Assembly: GCA_031406155.1 (NCBI GenBank) | Contig: JANOGW010000092.1 | Location: 1 to 64,000 of the forward strand | Reading direction: 5' to 3' | DNA length: 64,000 bases | Source: JACMNW01 sp031406155 | Lineage (GTDB): Bacteria > Pseudomonadota > Alphaproteobacteria > Rhodobacterales > Rhodobacteraceae | Part shown: piece by piece, positions 34,228 to 42,973 of the stretch | Layout of the letters: each line of letters opens with the position of its first letter | How positions within the stretch are numbered: position 1 is the stretch's first letter | Program-made: the position numbers and the translations under genes | The notes under the pieces: generated by a model | What the model saw: only the letters and a program-made list of their open reading frames with translations | What the model was told of the DNA's origin: nothing | Databases searched by the model: none

Positions 34228-36204
34228 ATGCGGTGGATCATTCGGGTGGCAATGGCGCTGGTGGTCTTTGCTGCCATCCTTGTGGGCGCGGTGTTCCTGA
34301 TCCCGGCAGAACGGGTGGCGGGCCTTGCTGCGCGGGAATTTTCCAAGCTGACCGGGCGAGAACTGGTAATCTCGGGCTCGGTCAGGCCCAGCTTTTATCC
34401 GGTTCTGGGGGTCAAGACCGGCCCGATTTCCGTGGCCAATGCCGACTGGTCGGACGAGGGGCCGCTGCTGTTCGCGCAGTCGATGGAAATCTCGGTGGAC
34501 ATGGCCTCGCTGTTCTCGGGCGATGTGCGCATCACCGGCTTGCAGATTGTCGATCCGGTAATCGTGCTGGAACGCAGCAGCGATGGCCTTGCCAACTGGG
34601 ATTTCCGGGCGATCGCAGAAGGTGGCGGCACGGCAGGGCCGGGTACCCCCGGTGCCGGAACGCCCTTCACCATCGACCGTGCCGCGATCAGCGGTGGCAG
34701 CCTGCGCTACATCGATCACGCCGCAGGAACCGACGTCGCGCTCGATCAGATCGAGGCCGAGGCGCGGGTGCCTGCCTTCGACGGCGCGGCAGAGGTTTCG
34801 GGATCGGCGCGGATGGGCGGGCAGGATCTGGCGATCACTGCCAGTATTGCCGAGTTCGCGCCGTTTCTGGCGGGCAGGCTGGTGCCGGTGACGATCAGCG
34901 CAGAGGCGGGGGCGGCGAATTTGGCCTTTGATGGGCAGGTCAGCGTCGGGCCGCTGGCCGCCGAGGGTGCGCTGACCGCGGATCTGTCGGATATGGCAGC
35001 CCTGTTCAGGCTGGCGGGCGGGGCGGCACCGGGTCTGCCGGAGGGGCTTGGCGCGCGATCTGTGGCGGTGACGGGCGCGGTTACGCTGACGCCCGAGGGA
35101 TCAGCGCATTTGCGGGGTGGGGCGATCACGCTGGATGGCAACAGCCTGTCGGGGGATCTGGATCTTGTGACGGCGGGCGAACGTCCCAAGCTGTCTGCCA
35201 AATTGGTCGCTGGCGACCTGGTCCTGAGTTCCGGGCAAGGAACAGTCGGCGACGGCCAACGCACAGCGCCTGCGCAGGGATGGTCCACCGATATCATCGA
35301 CGCATCTGGCTTGGGGGCGATGGATGCGGCGGTGGCGCTAAGTGCTGCTAGCGTTGATCTTGGGGTCACCCGACTGGGTGCGACCCGGGTGTTGATGACG
35401 CTGGACCGGGCTCGTGCCGTGTTTGATCTGCGCGAGGTAGCGGTTTATGGTGGTGGGGTCTCGGGGCAGTTTGTCGTCAATGGCCGCAAGGGCCTGTCCA
35501 TGGGTGGCGATCTGCGGTTTGCCGGCATTGCGCTGCAACCCATGCTGACCACGCTGGCGGGCTTTGACCGACTGACTGGCACCGGCGATGTGGGGCTGAA
35601 GTTTCTGGCGGTCGGCAATTCGCAGGCGGCCCTGACGCAGGGGCTGTCCGGGTCTGGCACAGTGTCGCTGACGAACGGCGAGTTGGGCGGCGTCGACGTA
35701 CCGGGAATACTGCGCACGCTTGACACTTCTTATGTTGGGGCGGGGACAAAAACCGTCTACGATGCGGTGACGGGCAGTTTTGTGATTGAGGGCGGTGTGC
35801 TGGCGAATGACGATCTGGTGCTGGCGGCACCGGGGTTGACCGCTACCGGCAACGGCACCATCGGCATCGGCGCGCGCGATATGAATTATCGGCTGCGGCC
35901 GACAGCCGTGGTCAAGGGCGGATCGGCGGACGGGGTATCGGCGCCTTTGCTGATCAGCGGGCCGTGGTCGAACCTGAAATACCGGCTGGATCTGGAGACA
36001 CTGGCGCAAGAGCGGCTGGAGGCCGAGGCGGCAAAGCTGGAAGCCAAGGCCGAGGCGGCGCTGGCCGAAAAGCTGAAGGACGAGTTGGGTGTCGAAGCGC
36101 AACCGGGCGAAAATCTGGAAGACGCAGCCCGGCGCAAGCTGGACGAGGCGATCGAGGATGAGGCAGCGAAGGCGCTGGAGCGGTTGTTGGGGATCGGGGA
36201 TTGA
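34228..36204 (+). CDS. AsmA family protein
   Basis: A 658-residue envelope protein of the AsmA/TamB-related group implicated in lipid trafficking and outer-membrane assembly. A single N-terminal helix (IIRVAMALVVFAAILVGAVF) anchors it; the body is a long β-rich repeat region (LTGRELVISGSVRPSFYPVL; GPISVANADWSDEGPLLFAQ; WDFRAIAEG), and the C-terminal AsmA core includes RLTGTGDVGLKFLAVGNSQA and LSGSGTVSLTNGELGGVDV. It ends with an Ala/Glu-rich helix (LEAEAAKLEAKAEAALAEKL). ATG 34228 has GGAGG upstream. Convergent with gcrA. Confidence 0.9.
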   Translation: MRWIIRVAMALVVFAAILVGAVFLIPAERVAGLAAREFSKLTGRELVISGSVRPSFYPVLGVKTGPISVANADWSDEGPLLFAQSMEISVDMASLFSGDVRITGLQIVDPVIVLERSSDGLANWDFRAIAEGGGTAGPGTPGAGTPFTIDRAAISGGSLRYIDHAAGTDVALDQIEAEARVPAFDGAAEVSGSARMGGQDLAITASIAEFAPFLAGRLVPVTISAEAGAANLAFDGQVSVGPLAAEGALTADLSDMAALFRLAGGAAPGLPEGLGARSVAVTGAVTLTPEGSAHLRGGAITLDGNSLSGDLDLVTAGERPKLSAKLVAGDLVLSSGQGTVGDGQRTAPAQGWSTDIIDASGLGAMDAAVALSAASVDLGVTRLGATRVLMTLDRARAVFDLREVAVYGGGVSGQFVVNGRKGLSMGGDLRFAGIALQPMLTTLAGFDRLTGTGDVGLKFLAVGNSQAALTQGLSGSGTVSLTNGELGGVDVPGILRTLDTSYVGAGTKTVYDAVTGSFVIEGGVLANDDLVLAAPGLTATGNGTIGIGARDMNYRLRPTAVVKGGSADGVSAPLLISGPWSNLKYRLDLETLAQERLEAEAAKLEAKAEAALAEKLKDELGVEAQPGENLEDAARRKLDEAIEDEAAKALERLLGIGD

Positions 36205-36211
36205 GGCGATG

Positions 36212-36235
36212 AAAAAAGGGCAGCGCGTGCTGCCC
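36212..36235 (-). terminator. Rho-independent terminator downstream of gcrA
   Basis: On the minus strand the stem GGGCAGC/GCTGCCC (36218–36224 with 36229–36235) is followed immediately by six T. It lies about 38 bases beyond the gcrA stop and shortly after the asmA stop on the opposite strand. Confidence 0.85.
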
Positions 36236-36272
36236 CAGATTTCGTCAAAGTGCCAGATTTTGGCGCGCCCGT

Positions 36273-36866
36273 TCAGCGCCGCCTGTCGCGGCGCGCCGAC
36301 ATCGGCTGAAACGCCACGCCGACATGCGCCTCGCAGTAAGGTTTGCCCGGCAGCGACTGAAGGCCGCAGAACCAGAAATCCTCGGTTGCGGGATCGCCGA
36401 TCGGCCATTTGCAGGTGCGTTCGGTCAATTCCATCAGCGTCAGTTTCCGCGCAAGCTTTTCCACCTCACGCACCGAGGCCAGTACTTCGGGGCTGATTTC
36501 ATTGGCCGAAGGCTGCGGCGGCAACGGTTGGCCCGCGGGGATAATGGCTTTGCGCAATGGAATTGGTGTAACCGTCGCACCGCTGCTGGCTGGGACCGCA
36601 CGCTCAGGCACCGGGCGCGCTGCGGGTTCGGCGTGGCGCGGTGTCTCGGGTGCGCGCGGTGCTGTGTCAGACTTGGCTGGGGGCGCTACGTCTTCGCCGT
36701 CAGCCGCTCCGCCGTTGCCAACGCGGTTCGAAAGGCCAAGCCTGTGCACTTTGCCAATCACGGCATTGCGGGTGACACCGCCCAATTCCTTGGCGATCTG
36801 GCTGGCACTCTGGCCTTCGGCCCACATCTTTTTGAGCGTCTCAACGCGCTCATCGGTCCAGGACAT
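36273..36866 (-). CDS. gcrA: GcrA cell-cycle regulator
   Basis: Alphaproteobacterial transcription factor that binds sigma-70 RNA polymerase and GANTC-methylated promoters to control cell-cycle genes with CcrM and CtrA. The 197-residue protein begins MSWTDERVETLKKMWAEGQS then ASQIAKELGGVTRNAVIGKV and HRLGLSNR, the diagnostic N-terminal HTH. A Pro/Ala-rich linker follows, and the C-terminal sigma-interacting part contains RTCKWPIGDPATEDFWFCGL and GKPYCEAHVGVAFQP. ATG 36866 has GGAG six bases upstream. Its presence supports the alphaproteobacterial assignment. Confidence 0.95.
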   Translation of the reverse strand: MSWTDERVETLKKMWAEGQSASQIAKELGGVTRNAVIGKVHRLGLSNRVGNGGAADGEDVAPPAKSDTAPRAPETPRHAEPAARPVPERAVPASSGATVTPIPLRKAIIPAGQPLPPQPSANEISPEVLASVREVEKLARKLTLMELTERTCKWPIGDPATEDFWFCGLQSLPGKPYCEAHVGVAFQPMSARRDRRR

Positions 36867-36974
36867 GCGAAACTCCGGTCTGGCGGGCGGCCTGAAGGGC
36901 TGCCTTTGGCGCATTCTATCCGCGTGGGGGGGGCAGATACAAGTGCGATGCCCGAAGATCAAGGCATTGCGGGG

Positions 36975-37112
36975 CTATTCGCGCAAAGGAAGCCCGGTTT
37001 CGGTGCCCAGCAGCGAAGGCCGCGCGGCAATTGCCTGCCACCAGCGTGCGGGATCAGGGAAGTTGGGCAGCGTCAAGGTGGCTTCCGGGGCGGTGACAAA
37101 CGCGGATATCAT
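36975..37112 (-). pseudogene. Possible fragment of a glutathione S-transferase C-terminal domain
   Basis: The minus strand encodes 45 residues, MISAFVTAPEATLTLPNFPD, PARWWQAIAARPSLLGTETG and a short tail. The L-P-N-x-P-D-xx-RWW-x-x-I-x-x-RP pattern resembles the last helix of GST-like proteins (…YPNLARWLxRIxARPA…). Nothing upstream in frame encodes the thioredoxin-like N-terminal domain. Probably the end of a decayed gene; the match is short and the call is tentative. Confidence 0.4.
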
Positions 37113-37206
37113 CGGTCGAAAGGATTAGTTAGCTGCTTCGAGCCCGGAGCAGTCAGGCCGCGCTTCCAGCGGCTGAGCCCGCACTCCGCTCGAAACAGGC
37201 CGCGAC

Positions 37207-37242
37207 CCTGCCCGGGCAGCGTATGCCCGCCCCCCGGGCAGG
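37207..37242. repeat. Perfect 10-bp inverted repeat in the gcrA–argD intergenic region
   Basis: CCTGCCCGGG (37207–37216) and CCCGGGCAGG (37233–37242) form a GC-rich stem around a 16-base loop. No T-run follows on either strand, so it is not a standard terminator. Confidence 0.7.
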
Positions 37243-37657
37243 CGCTTTGGCGACGCCAGCGTGACGATTCAGGTCGCCCGGATCTGCCACCATAAAGCAA
37301 TGACCACATATTGCGGCACGCCTTCCCGCGGGCATGCGCCGCCCTGTGTTGCGGCGAGCGGTTGAATCCGCCCCGCAAAGCAGACATAAGGTGATGCGGA
37401 TGAGTGGGTTCCGCACCCAACCGCACCCCGCAAGTTTACGCCCAACCGGCAATTGGGCAAAACCTGTTTGCAAACCATGCGCCATCTGCTACGCCAACCA
37501 AATGATCTCCTGGACCCGTCAGTTTTCGCGCGCCCGACGTCGACGCTAACCGCGTCTGACTGCTGATCCCTGCGCATTTGCGCAAAATAGCCCCCTCGCT
37601 TCGTTGACATGCCTTGCTGCCTTTGGCACGTCTTGGCTTTGCATAAGGATTTCTCGC

Positions 37658-38839
37658 ATGATCTCGTCTGTATTGCCGACCTATAACCGCACCTCGATGG
37701 CTTTCGTGTCGGGTGCCGGATCATGGCTTACGGCAGAAGACGGCAGCCGGTATCTTGATCTGGGTGCCGGCATTGCGGTCAATGCGCTGGGCCATGCGCA
37801 CCCTGCGTTGGTGAAAGTGCTGACCGAACAGGCGGGCAAGCTGTGGCATGTATCGAACCTTTACCGGATACCGGAGCAGGAACGGCTGGCGAATTTGCTG
37901 GTGGAAAAGACATTCGCGCAGACCGTGTTCTTCACCAATTCCGGCACCGAGGCGTGTGAACTGGCGATCAAGATGGCGCGGAAATACTGGTACGCGCATG
38001 GTCGGCCAGAGCGGACCGAGATCATCACCTTCGAGGGCGCGTTTCATGGCCGATCGACCGGCGCGATTGCGGCGTCCGGGGCGGAAAAGATGGTCAACGG
38101 GTTCGGGCCGCTGATGCCGGGGTTCCGCAGCCTGCCATGGGGCGATCATGACGCGCTGCGCGCTGCGATCACCGATCAGACCTGTGCGGTGCTGGTAGAA
38201 CCGGTGCAGGGCGAGGGCGGCATCCGCGCCATGCCGGATGCCTGCCTGAACGGCCTGCGCGATCTGTGCGATGAGACGGGCACGCTGATGATATTGGACG
38301 AGGTGCAATGTGGCATGGGTCGCACGGGCCGGCTGTTCGCGCATGAATGGGCGGGGGTGGAGCCCGATATCATGATGGTCGCCAAGGGCATTGGCGGCGG
38401 CTTTCCGTTGGGGGCCGTGCTGGCGACCGAAGCTGCTGCGGTTGGCATGGTGGCCGGCACGCATGGATCAACCTATGGCGGCAATCCCCTAGCCTGTGCT
38501 GTGGGCGCGGCGGTGGTTGAAATGATCAGCGACAATGCGTTTCTGGCCGAAGTGGCCCGCAAGGGCGCGCTGTTCCGGCAGGGGCTGGAGGGGCTGGTGG
38601 CCTCGCATCCGACAGTGTTTGAGGCCGTGCGCGGGCAGGGGCTGATCCTTGGCCTCAAGTGCAGAGCGTTGAACACTGATGTGGTGAAGGCGGGCTATGC
38701 CCAGCATCTGCTGACCGTCGCCGCCGCAGACAATGTGGTGCGCCTGTTGCCCGCGTTGAACATCCCCGATGCCGATATTGCCGAGGCGCTGGCGCGGCTT
38801 GATCGGGCGGCAAGCGGTTTGGCCAGACATGCTGCCTGA
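37658..38839 (+). CDS. argD: Acetylornithine aminotransferase ArgD
   Basis: PLP enzyme converting N-acetylglutamate semialdehyde to N-acetylornithine in arginine synthesis (it can also act in lysine synthesis). The 393 residues are family length. Seen: SYLPTYNR-like start (VLPTYNRTSMAFVSGAGSWL), YLDLGAGIAVNALGHAHP, FFTNSGTEACELAIKMARKY, EPVQGEGGIRAMPDACLNGL, LILDEVQCGMGRTG-type block (MILDEVQCGMGRTGRLFAHE), and MMVAKGIGGGFPLGAVLAT with the PLP lysine. AAGGA precedes ATG 37658. First gene of argD–GNAT–argF; its last 11 bases overlap the GNAT start. Confidence 0.96.
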   Translation: MISSVLPTYNRTSMAFVSGAGSWLTAEDGSRYLDLGAGIAVNALGHAHPALVKVLTEQAGKLWHVSNLYRIPEQERLANLLVEKTFAQTVFFTNSGTEACELAIKMARKYWYAHGRPERTEIITFEGAFHGRSTGAIAASGAEKMVNGFGPLMPGFRSLPWGDHDALRAAITDQTCAVLVEPVQGEGGIRAMPDACLNGLRDLCDETGTLMILDEVQCGMGRTGRLFAHEWAGVEPDIMMVAKGIGGGFPLGAVLATEAAAVGMVAGTHGSTYGGNPLACAVGAAVVEMISDNAFLAEVARKGALFRQGLEGLVASHPTVFEAVRGQGLILGLKCRALNTDVVKAGYAQHLLTVAAADNVVRLLPALNIPDADIAEALARLDRAASGLARHAA

Positions 38840-39395
38840 CACCTACGCGTTGCGCCCCTTTGACGCTGACGATCTGCCGATGATGGCCGGTTGGCTTGAC
38901 CAACCGCACCTGCCGCAATGGTGGGGCGATCCGGCAGAGGAATTGGCGTTAGTGACCGAAGAGCTGGATAATCCGCTGATGGACCAGCAGATCGGTCTGC
39001 TGGGGACCCGAGCCTTTGCCTATCTGCAATCCTATCCGTGCCATGAATGGCCGGGTGGTGCGCCGCAGTTCGAAGACAGACCGCAGGGCAGCCATTCGGT
39101 GGACATGTGCGTTGGCCCGCCCGATATGCTGGGCCAAGGCCAAGGCCAAGGCCAAGGCCAAGGCCAAGGCCAAGGCCAAGGCCAAGGCCACGGTGCGGCC
39201 ATCCTGCGGCTCTATGCAAAAACGCTGCTGGCACGTGGGGCGACGGATGTGGTGATCGATCCAGATCCGGGTAACGAACGCGCTGTCCGCTGCTACCGAC
39301 GAGCGGGCTTTCGCGATGTCGCCATCCGCCCCTGCGAAGATGGCGATCCGGTACTGGTGATGGAGTTCCACCCTGAATCTGCTTTTTCTTTGTAA
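38829..39395 (+). CDS. GNAT acetyltransferase with a hexanucleotide-expanded acetyl-CoA loop
   Basis: A 188-residue AAC(6')/RimI-like acetyltransferase encoded between argD and argF. Seen: YALRPFDADDLPMMAGWLDQ, HLPQWWGDPAEEL, GTRAFAYLQSYPCHEWPGGA, SHSVDMCVGPPDMLGQG, then GHGAAILRLYAKTLLARGAT, VVIDPDPGNERAVRCYRRAG and DPVLVMEFHPE. In relatives the acetyl-CoA loop reads like GRGHG; here nine Gln-Gly repeats encoded by GGCCAA units are inserted in that loop. The repeat keeps the frame, so catalysis may be altered rather than switched off. Overlaps the argD 3' end. The substrate is unknown; operon position alone does not prove an arginine role. Confidence 0.88.
   Translation: MLPDTYALRPFDADDLPMMAGWLDQPHLPQWWGDPAEELALVTEELDNPLMDQQIGLLGTRAFAYLQSYPCHEWPGGAPQFEDRPQGSHSVDMCVGPPDMLGQGQGQGQGQGQGQGQGQGHGAAILRLYAKTLLARGATDVVIDPDPGNERAVRCYRRAGFRDVAIRPCEDGDPVLVMEFHPESAFSL
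39132..39185 (+). repeat. Tandem GGCCAA hexanucleotide array, nine perfect copies
   Basis: Nine uninterrupted GGCCAA units, followed by a tenth with one change (GGCCAC, 39186–39191). It lies inside the GNAT coding frame and encodes alternating Gly-Gln. As the unit is six bases, copy-number change alters loop length by two residues per unit without frameshift. Confidence 0.97.
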
Positions 39396-39410
39396 AAATA
39401 CTCTCGGGGT

Positions 39411-39429
39411 CCGGGGCAGACAGCCCCGG
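39411..39429 (+). terminator. GC-rich stem-loop between the GNAT gene and argF
   Basis: CCGGGGC (39411–39417) and GCCCCGG (39423–39429) pair perfectly around AGACA, flanked by GGGT and GACCC that partly extend the stem. It lies between the GNAT stop and the argF start. No T-run follows, so attenuation or mRNA processing is more likely than full termination. Confidence 0.5.
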
Positions 39430-39452
39430 CGACCCGCCAGAAAGACGAACCT

Positions 39453-40379
39453 ATGAAGCACTTCCTTGATATCCATACCACCTCTGCCGCCGATCTGCGG
39501 GTGATGATGAATTCGGCCCATGCGATGAAGAACGCCCGCAACGGCCGCCCCAAAGGTACGCCTGATGACGACCAGCCGCTGGCTGGCCGTATGGTGGCGC
39601 TGATCTTCGAAAAACCCTCGACCCGGACGCGCGTGTCCTTCGATGTCGGCGTGCGTCAGATGGGCGGCGAGACGATGGTGCTTTCCGGCAAGGAAATGCA
39701 ACTGGGGCATGGCGAGACGATTGCCGATACCGCCCGCGTCTTGTCGCGCTATGTCGACCTGATCATGATCCGCACCTATGAAGAAGCGACGCTGCTGGAA
39801 ATGGCCGAACATGCCACTGTTCCGGTGATCAATGGGCTGACCAACCGCACGCATCCATGCCAGATCATGGCCGATGTGATGACCTATGAAGAACATCGGG
39901 GGCCGATTGCGGGGAAAAAGGTGGTCTGGGCGGGGGATGGCAACAACGTCTGCGGCAGTTTCCTGCATGCAGCCGGGCAGTTCGGCTTTGATTTCACTTT
40001 CACCGGGCCCGAAACCCTTGAACCCGAGGCCAGCGCCATCGGCTTTGCCCGCGGCAAAGGCGTGCGGGTGACGATGGAACGCGATCCAGACAGGGCGGTG
40101 CAGGGCGCTGATCTGGTAGTGACGGATACGTGGGTTTCGATGCACGATCCGGAATCCGCCAAGGAACGCCGCCACAACCAGCTGCGCCCCTATCAGGTGA
40201 ATGAGGCGCTGATGGCACAGGCGAAACCCGACGCTTTGTTCATGCACTGCCTGCCCGCCCACCGCAATGACGAGGCAACAAGTGCCGTGATGGACGGCCC
40301 GCATTCGGTGATCTTCGACGAGGCCGAGAACCGGCTGCACGCCCAGAAGGCGGTGATGCGCTGGTGTCTGGGGGTGTGA
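39453..40379 (+). CDS. argF: Ornithine carbamoyltransferase ArgF
   Basis: Condenses ornithine with carbamoyl phosphate to citrulline in arginine synthesis, using the product of CarAB. The 308 residues include the carbamoyl-phosphate motif EKPSTRTRVSFDVGVRQMGG, LSRYVDLIMIRTYEE, NGLTNRTHPCQIMADVMT (HPCQ), the ornithine-binding region DTWVSMHDPESAKERR with SMH, and FMHCLPAHRNDEATS (HCLPAHR). The last 36 codons, DEATSAVMDGPHSVIFDEAE onward, have a second diverged copy at 42974–43085, beyond two genes on the opposite strand. Third gene of the argD–GNAT–argF group. Confidence 0.96.
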   Translation: MKHFLDIHTTSAADLRVMMNSAHAMKNARNGRPKGTPDDDQPLAGRMVALIFEKPSTRTRVSFDVGVRQMGGETMVLSGKEMQLGHGETIADTARVLSRYVDLIMIRTYEEATLLEMAEHATVPVINGLTNRTHPCQIMADVMTYEEHRGPIAGKKVVWAGDGNNVCGSFLHAAGQFGFDFTFTGPETLEPEASAIGFARGKGVRVTMERDPDRAVQGADLVVTDTWVSMHDPESAKERRHNQLRPYQVNEALMAQAKPDALFMHCLPAHRNDEATSAVMDGPHSVIFDEAENRLHAQKAVMRWCLGV

Positions 40380-40400
40380 AATCCGCTCCGGACGGCAGGG

Positions 40401-42158
40401 TTACTCCGGCAATCCCGCCAGCCGCAAAGCGTCCATGACCATCGCCATATGTGGTGGATGGCTAATCGGCAATTCCTTGATCAACCGGGTGATCGTGGCG
40501 TCCGGTGCCATGGCCTTAAACTTTTCGAACGCCGCCTGCGCCTCGGTCCTGCGGCCAAGCTGGGTATAGGCCGTACACAAGACCCATTGAATGCTGTCGA
40601 AACCGGGATTGAGTGCCGTCGCCCGCTCGAGCAGATCGACGCCAATATCGGAGCGGCCGTTGAACACATGGGCAGTGCCGCTCATCGTCAGCATCATGAA
40701 ATAGCTTGGGTCCAACGACCCGATTGCCATGGCCCGATCAAGCAAGACGATGGCATTGTCGAGATCATTCGCCCACAGCATGGCCGCGCCTGCCAGAGTG
40801 GCGACAAACCCCGAACCGGGGGTCTGCTTGACGGCCCGGCGACAGGCATCCAGACCGGCCGCAAGGTCGATTGTCAACGTCACCAGCGCAAAGCCGCCAA
40901 GCGCCAAGACGACCGCGTCGTCTGCGGCCATCGCCAACGCCCGCCGGGCAAAGGTTTCGGCCATCGCCCGGTCATCGGCAAAGGCCGGCGGCCAACCACG
41001 GGTGATCCTCTGCACCAGGCACCAGGCCGCATAGCCAAGCGCCGGGGCGTAGCCCGGATCAAGGGCTATGGCCCGGTTCAGGTAGTCGAGCCCGATCTGG
41101 TTTTCCTGCGGTTGAACGATCGAGACATGGGGCAGGGCGCGCAGGAACAGATCATAGGCATCAAGATTGTCGGCGGGCTTGCGGCGGGCGGCCTCGATCT
41201 CGGCCCGGCGGATGGTCGGCACGATGGCGCCCACCACCTGTGCAGTGATCTCGTCCTGCAGATCGAACACATCTTCCAGCCCGCCGTCATAACGCTCGGC
41301 CCACAGGTGCGTGCCGGTGGCGGCATCGATCAACTGTCCGGTGATGCGCAGCCGGTTGCCTGCCTTGCGCACGCCACCTTCCAGCACGAAGCGCACGCCC
41401 AGTTCGCGCGCCACCTGCCGAATATCCACGGCCCGGCCCTTGTAGGTGAAGGACGAATTGCGCGCGATGACCAGCAGCTGGTTGAACCGCGACAGCGCCG
41501 TGATGATGTCTTCGACCATCCCGTCCACAAAGTATTCCTGCTCGGGGTCGTCCGACATGTTGGTGAAGGGCAGCACCGCAATCGAAGGTTTGCCCGTCAG
41601 GGCGATGGCTGGCACCACTGTCGCGGGTGCTGCCATCCCGACCTGCACAGCATAGACCCGGATCGGATCGGCGATGTTCTTCAGGTTGGTCGGCCCCATG
41701 TCCTGCACCGTCAGGTCAAGGCGCGCCTTGACCTGACGGTAGGCATCTTCGGAAAGGCAGATCGCCCCCGGTGCTGCAATCCCTTCCAGCCGGGCCGCAA
41801 TGTTCACACCGTCGCCCATCAGATCGCCGTCGGCCTCCTCGACCACATCGCCCAGATGGATGCCGATGCGAAAGACGATGCGCCGGTCCTCGGGCAGGCC
41901 CGCGTTGCGTTCAACCATCGCGGTCTGCACTTCGATGGCACAGCGCACAGCGTCCACCACCGAGCGGAATTCCACCAGCACCCCGTCGCCCATCCGCTTG
42001 ACCACACGGCCCTTGTGCAGGGCGATGGTCGGGTCGATCACGTCACTGCGCAGGGTGCGCAGCCGCGCCAGCGTGCGGTCTTCATCCGCGCCCACCATGC
42101 GGCTGAACCCCACCACATCGGCGGCAAGAATGGCGGCAAGCTTGCGCTGTTCGGACAT
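40401..42158 (-). CDS. Class III adenylate/guanylate cyclase with TolB-like and TPR regions
   Basis: A 585-residue multidomain protein. Residues 1–170: class III nucleotide cyclase domain (RKLAAILAADVVGFSRMVGA with metal Asp; KRMGDGVLVEFRSVVDAVRC; GIHLGDVVEEADGDLMGDGV; NIAARLEGIA). Middle: TolB/FlgO-like stretch, KPSIAVLPFTNMSDDPEQEY followed by FVDGMVEDIITALSRF and LWAERYDGGLEDVFDLQDEI. C-terminal third: TPR-like helical repeats (AIALDPGYAPALGYAAWCLV; ATALNPGFDSIQWVLCTAYT). Such cyclase–TolB–TPR proteins are frequent in rhizobia and roseobacters; signals unknown. It points back towards argF and lies between the two argF 3' ends. Confidence 0.92.
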   Translation of the reverse strand: MSEQRKLAAILAADVVGFSRMVGADEDRTLARLRTLRSDVIDPTIALHKGRVVKRMGDGVLVEFRSVVDAVRCAIEVQTAMVERNAGLPEDRRIVFRIGIHLGDVVEEADGDLMGDGVNIAARLEGIAAPGAICLSEDAYRQVKARLDLTVQDMGPTNLKNIADPIRVYAVQVGMAAPATVVPAIALTGKPSIAVLPFTNMSDDPEQEYFVDGMVEDIITALSRFNQLLVIARNSSFTYKGRAVDIRQVARELGVRFVLEGGVRKAGNRLRITGQLIDAATGTHLWAERYDGGLEDVFDLQDEITAQVVGAIVPTIRRAEIEAARRKPADNLDAYDLFLRALPHVSIVQPQENQIGLDYLNRAIALDPGYAPALGYAAWCLVQRITRGWPPAFADDRAMAETFARRALAMAADDAVVLALGGFALVTLTIDLAAGLDACRRAVKQTPGSGFVATLAGAAMLWANDLDNAIVLLDRAMAIGSLDPSYFMMLTMSGTAHVFNGRSDIGVDLLERATALNPGFDSIQWVLCTAYTQLGRRTEAQAAFEKFKAMAPDATITRLIKELPISHPPHMAMVMDALRLAGLPE

Positions 42159-42227
42159 CAGGCCCTCATGCCGTTTTCGCGCAAGTCATCACGGCGAGGG
42201 TTACGCATTGCAAGCACAAAGCGGCGA

Positions 42228-42851
42228 TCAGGGTTTGCCTTCGATGCGTTCCCAGAATTCTGCCCGGTCATTGGTGCGCGGAAAATCTGTGGCCGGGATC
42301 GGCACATCAAGGAACTCACAAAGCGGTCTCCAGCCATCTTTCACCTGAAACACCAGCAGTTGATCCGGCGGAATGGCGGCCTTTACCGCCGCCACATGTG
42401 CGTCAAACGCTGTCATCAGGCCCGCCACATTCATCCCGTCAACAATGCCGGCCCTTGCGATTACGCCCGAACTCATCGTCAGCCAAGGTTGCATCGCGTC
42501 TGGTGCATGCGCCCGCCCCGCCAGCGCCTTGTAAATCGTGTCCGAAAAGCTTTCGACCCAGCTTTGCCTCGAACGCACCGTCAGAATGAATTTTGCCGTC
42601 GGATATTCCGCATGCAAGTCCCGAAAGAAAGTTGCCGTCGGCCAGTCCACTGCACTGGCATAACCCTTGTATGTCTCAGCCCAATCAGGGCGCCCGTCCA
42701 CCGCGGCCTGCCACAAAGGCACTTGCCGCGCCATATCGTGCAACACTTCTTCCATGTGATGGCAGGGGCCAAGCCCAAGTTGAATAAGCGCAGATCGAAG
42801 GGAATAGGTCCCGGTCCGGCCAATACCAGCCCCGATTACTTTGACAGACAT
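42228..42851 (-). CDS. P-loop sulfotransferase family protein
   Basis: A 207-residue cytosolic sulfotransferase-like protein. The 5' phosphosulfate loop is VIGAGIGRTGTYSLRSAL near residue 5, the 3' phosphate-binding region FILTVRSRQSWVESFSDTIY (Arg and Ser) near residue 90, and LLVFQVKDGWRPLCEFLDVP near the C-terminus. These residues bind PAPS in the superfamily; the acceptor is unknown. Relatives in bacteria and eukaryotes are often annotated only as sulfotransferase family. Same strand as the cyclase gene, 69 bases away, and inside the argF-end bracketed segment. Confidence 0.87.
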   Translation of the reverse strand: MSVKVIGAGIGRTGTYSLRSALIQLGLGPCHHMEEVLHDMARQVPLWQAAVDGRPDWAETYKGYASAVDWPTATFFRDLHAEYPTAKFILTVRSRQSWVESFSDTIYKALAGRAHAPDAMQPWLTMSSGVIARAGIVDGMNVAGLMTAFDAHVAAVKAAIPPDQLLVFQVKDGWRPLCEFLDVPIPATDFPRTNDRAEFWERIEGKP

Positions 42852-42973
42852 GCGCCAACGTCCTTCTGAAATCGACTTTCCGCAGCGGTACTTCGCGCGA
42901 AGGCCGCTTCCTTGTCAACAATCGGGATCGGGCAGACCGTGCTCTTCAGATGTTTCACATCCTCAAGCTTATT

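Larger units (their letters stand above)
36867..37657. other. Long intergenic region between gcrA and argD
   Basis: 791 bases between the divergent gcrA and argD starts. It should contain both promoters. I see a possible glutathione-S-transferase fragment (36975–37112), a perfect GC-rich hairpin (37207–37242) and two GANTC sites (about 37265 and 37367). Small open frames on both strands have no family character. No RNA gene is recognised. Confidence 0.5.

Noticed and set aside
39132..39185. Phase-variable on/off switch by the GGCCAA array
   Set aside because: The unit is six bases, so slippage never changes the frame; only loop length can vary.
40449..42869. An 806-codon open frame opposite the cyclase and sulfotransferase genes
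   Set aside because: The opposite strand encodes two clear protein families over the same bases. The long frame is the complement of GC-rich codons, rich in His, Arg and Gly, with no motif.
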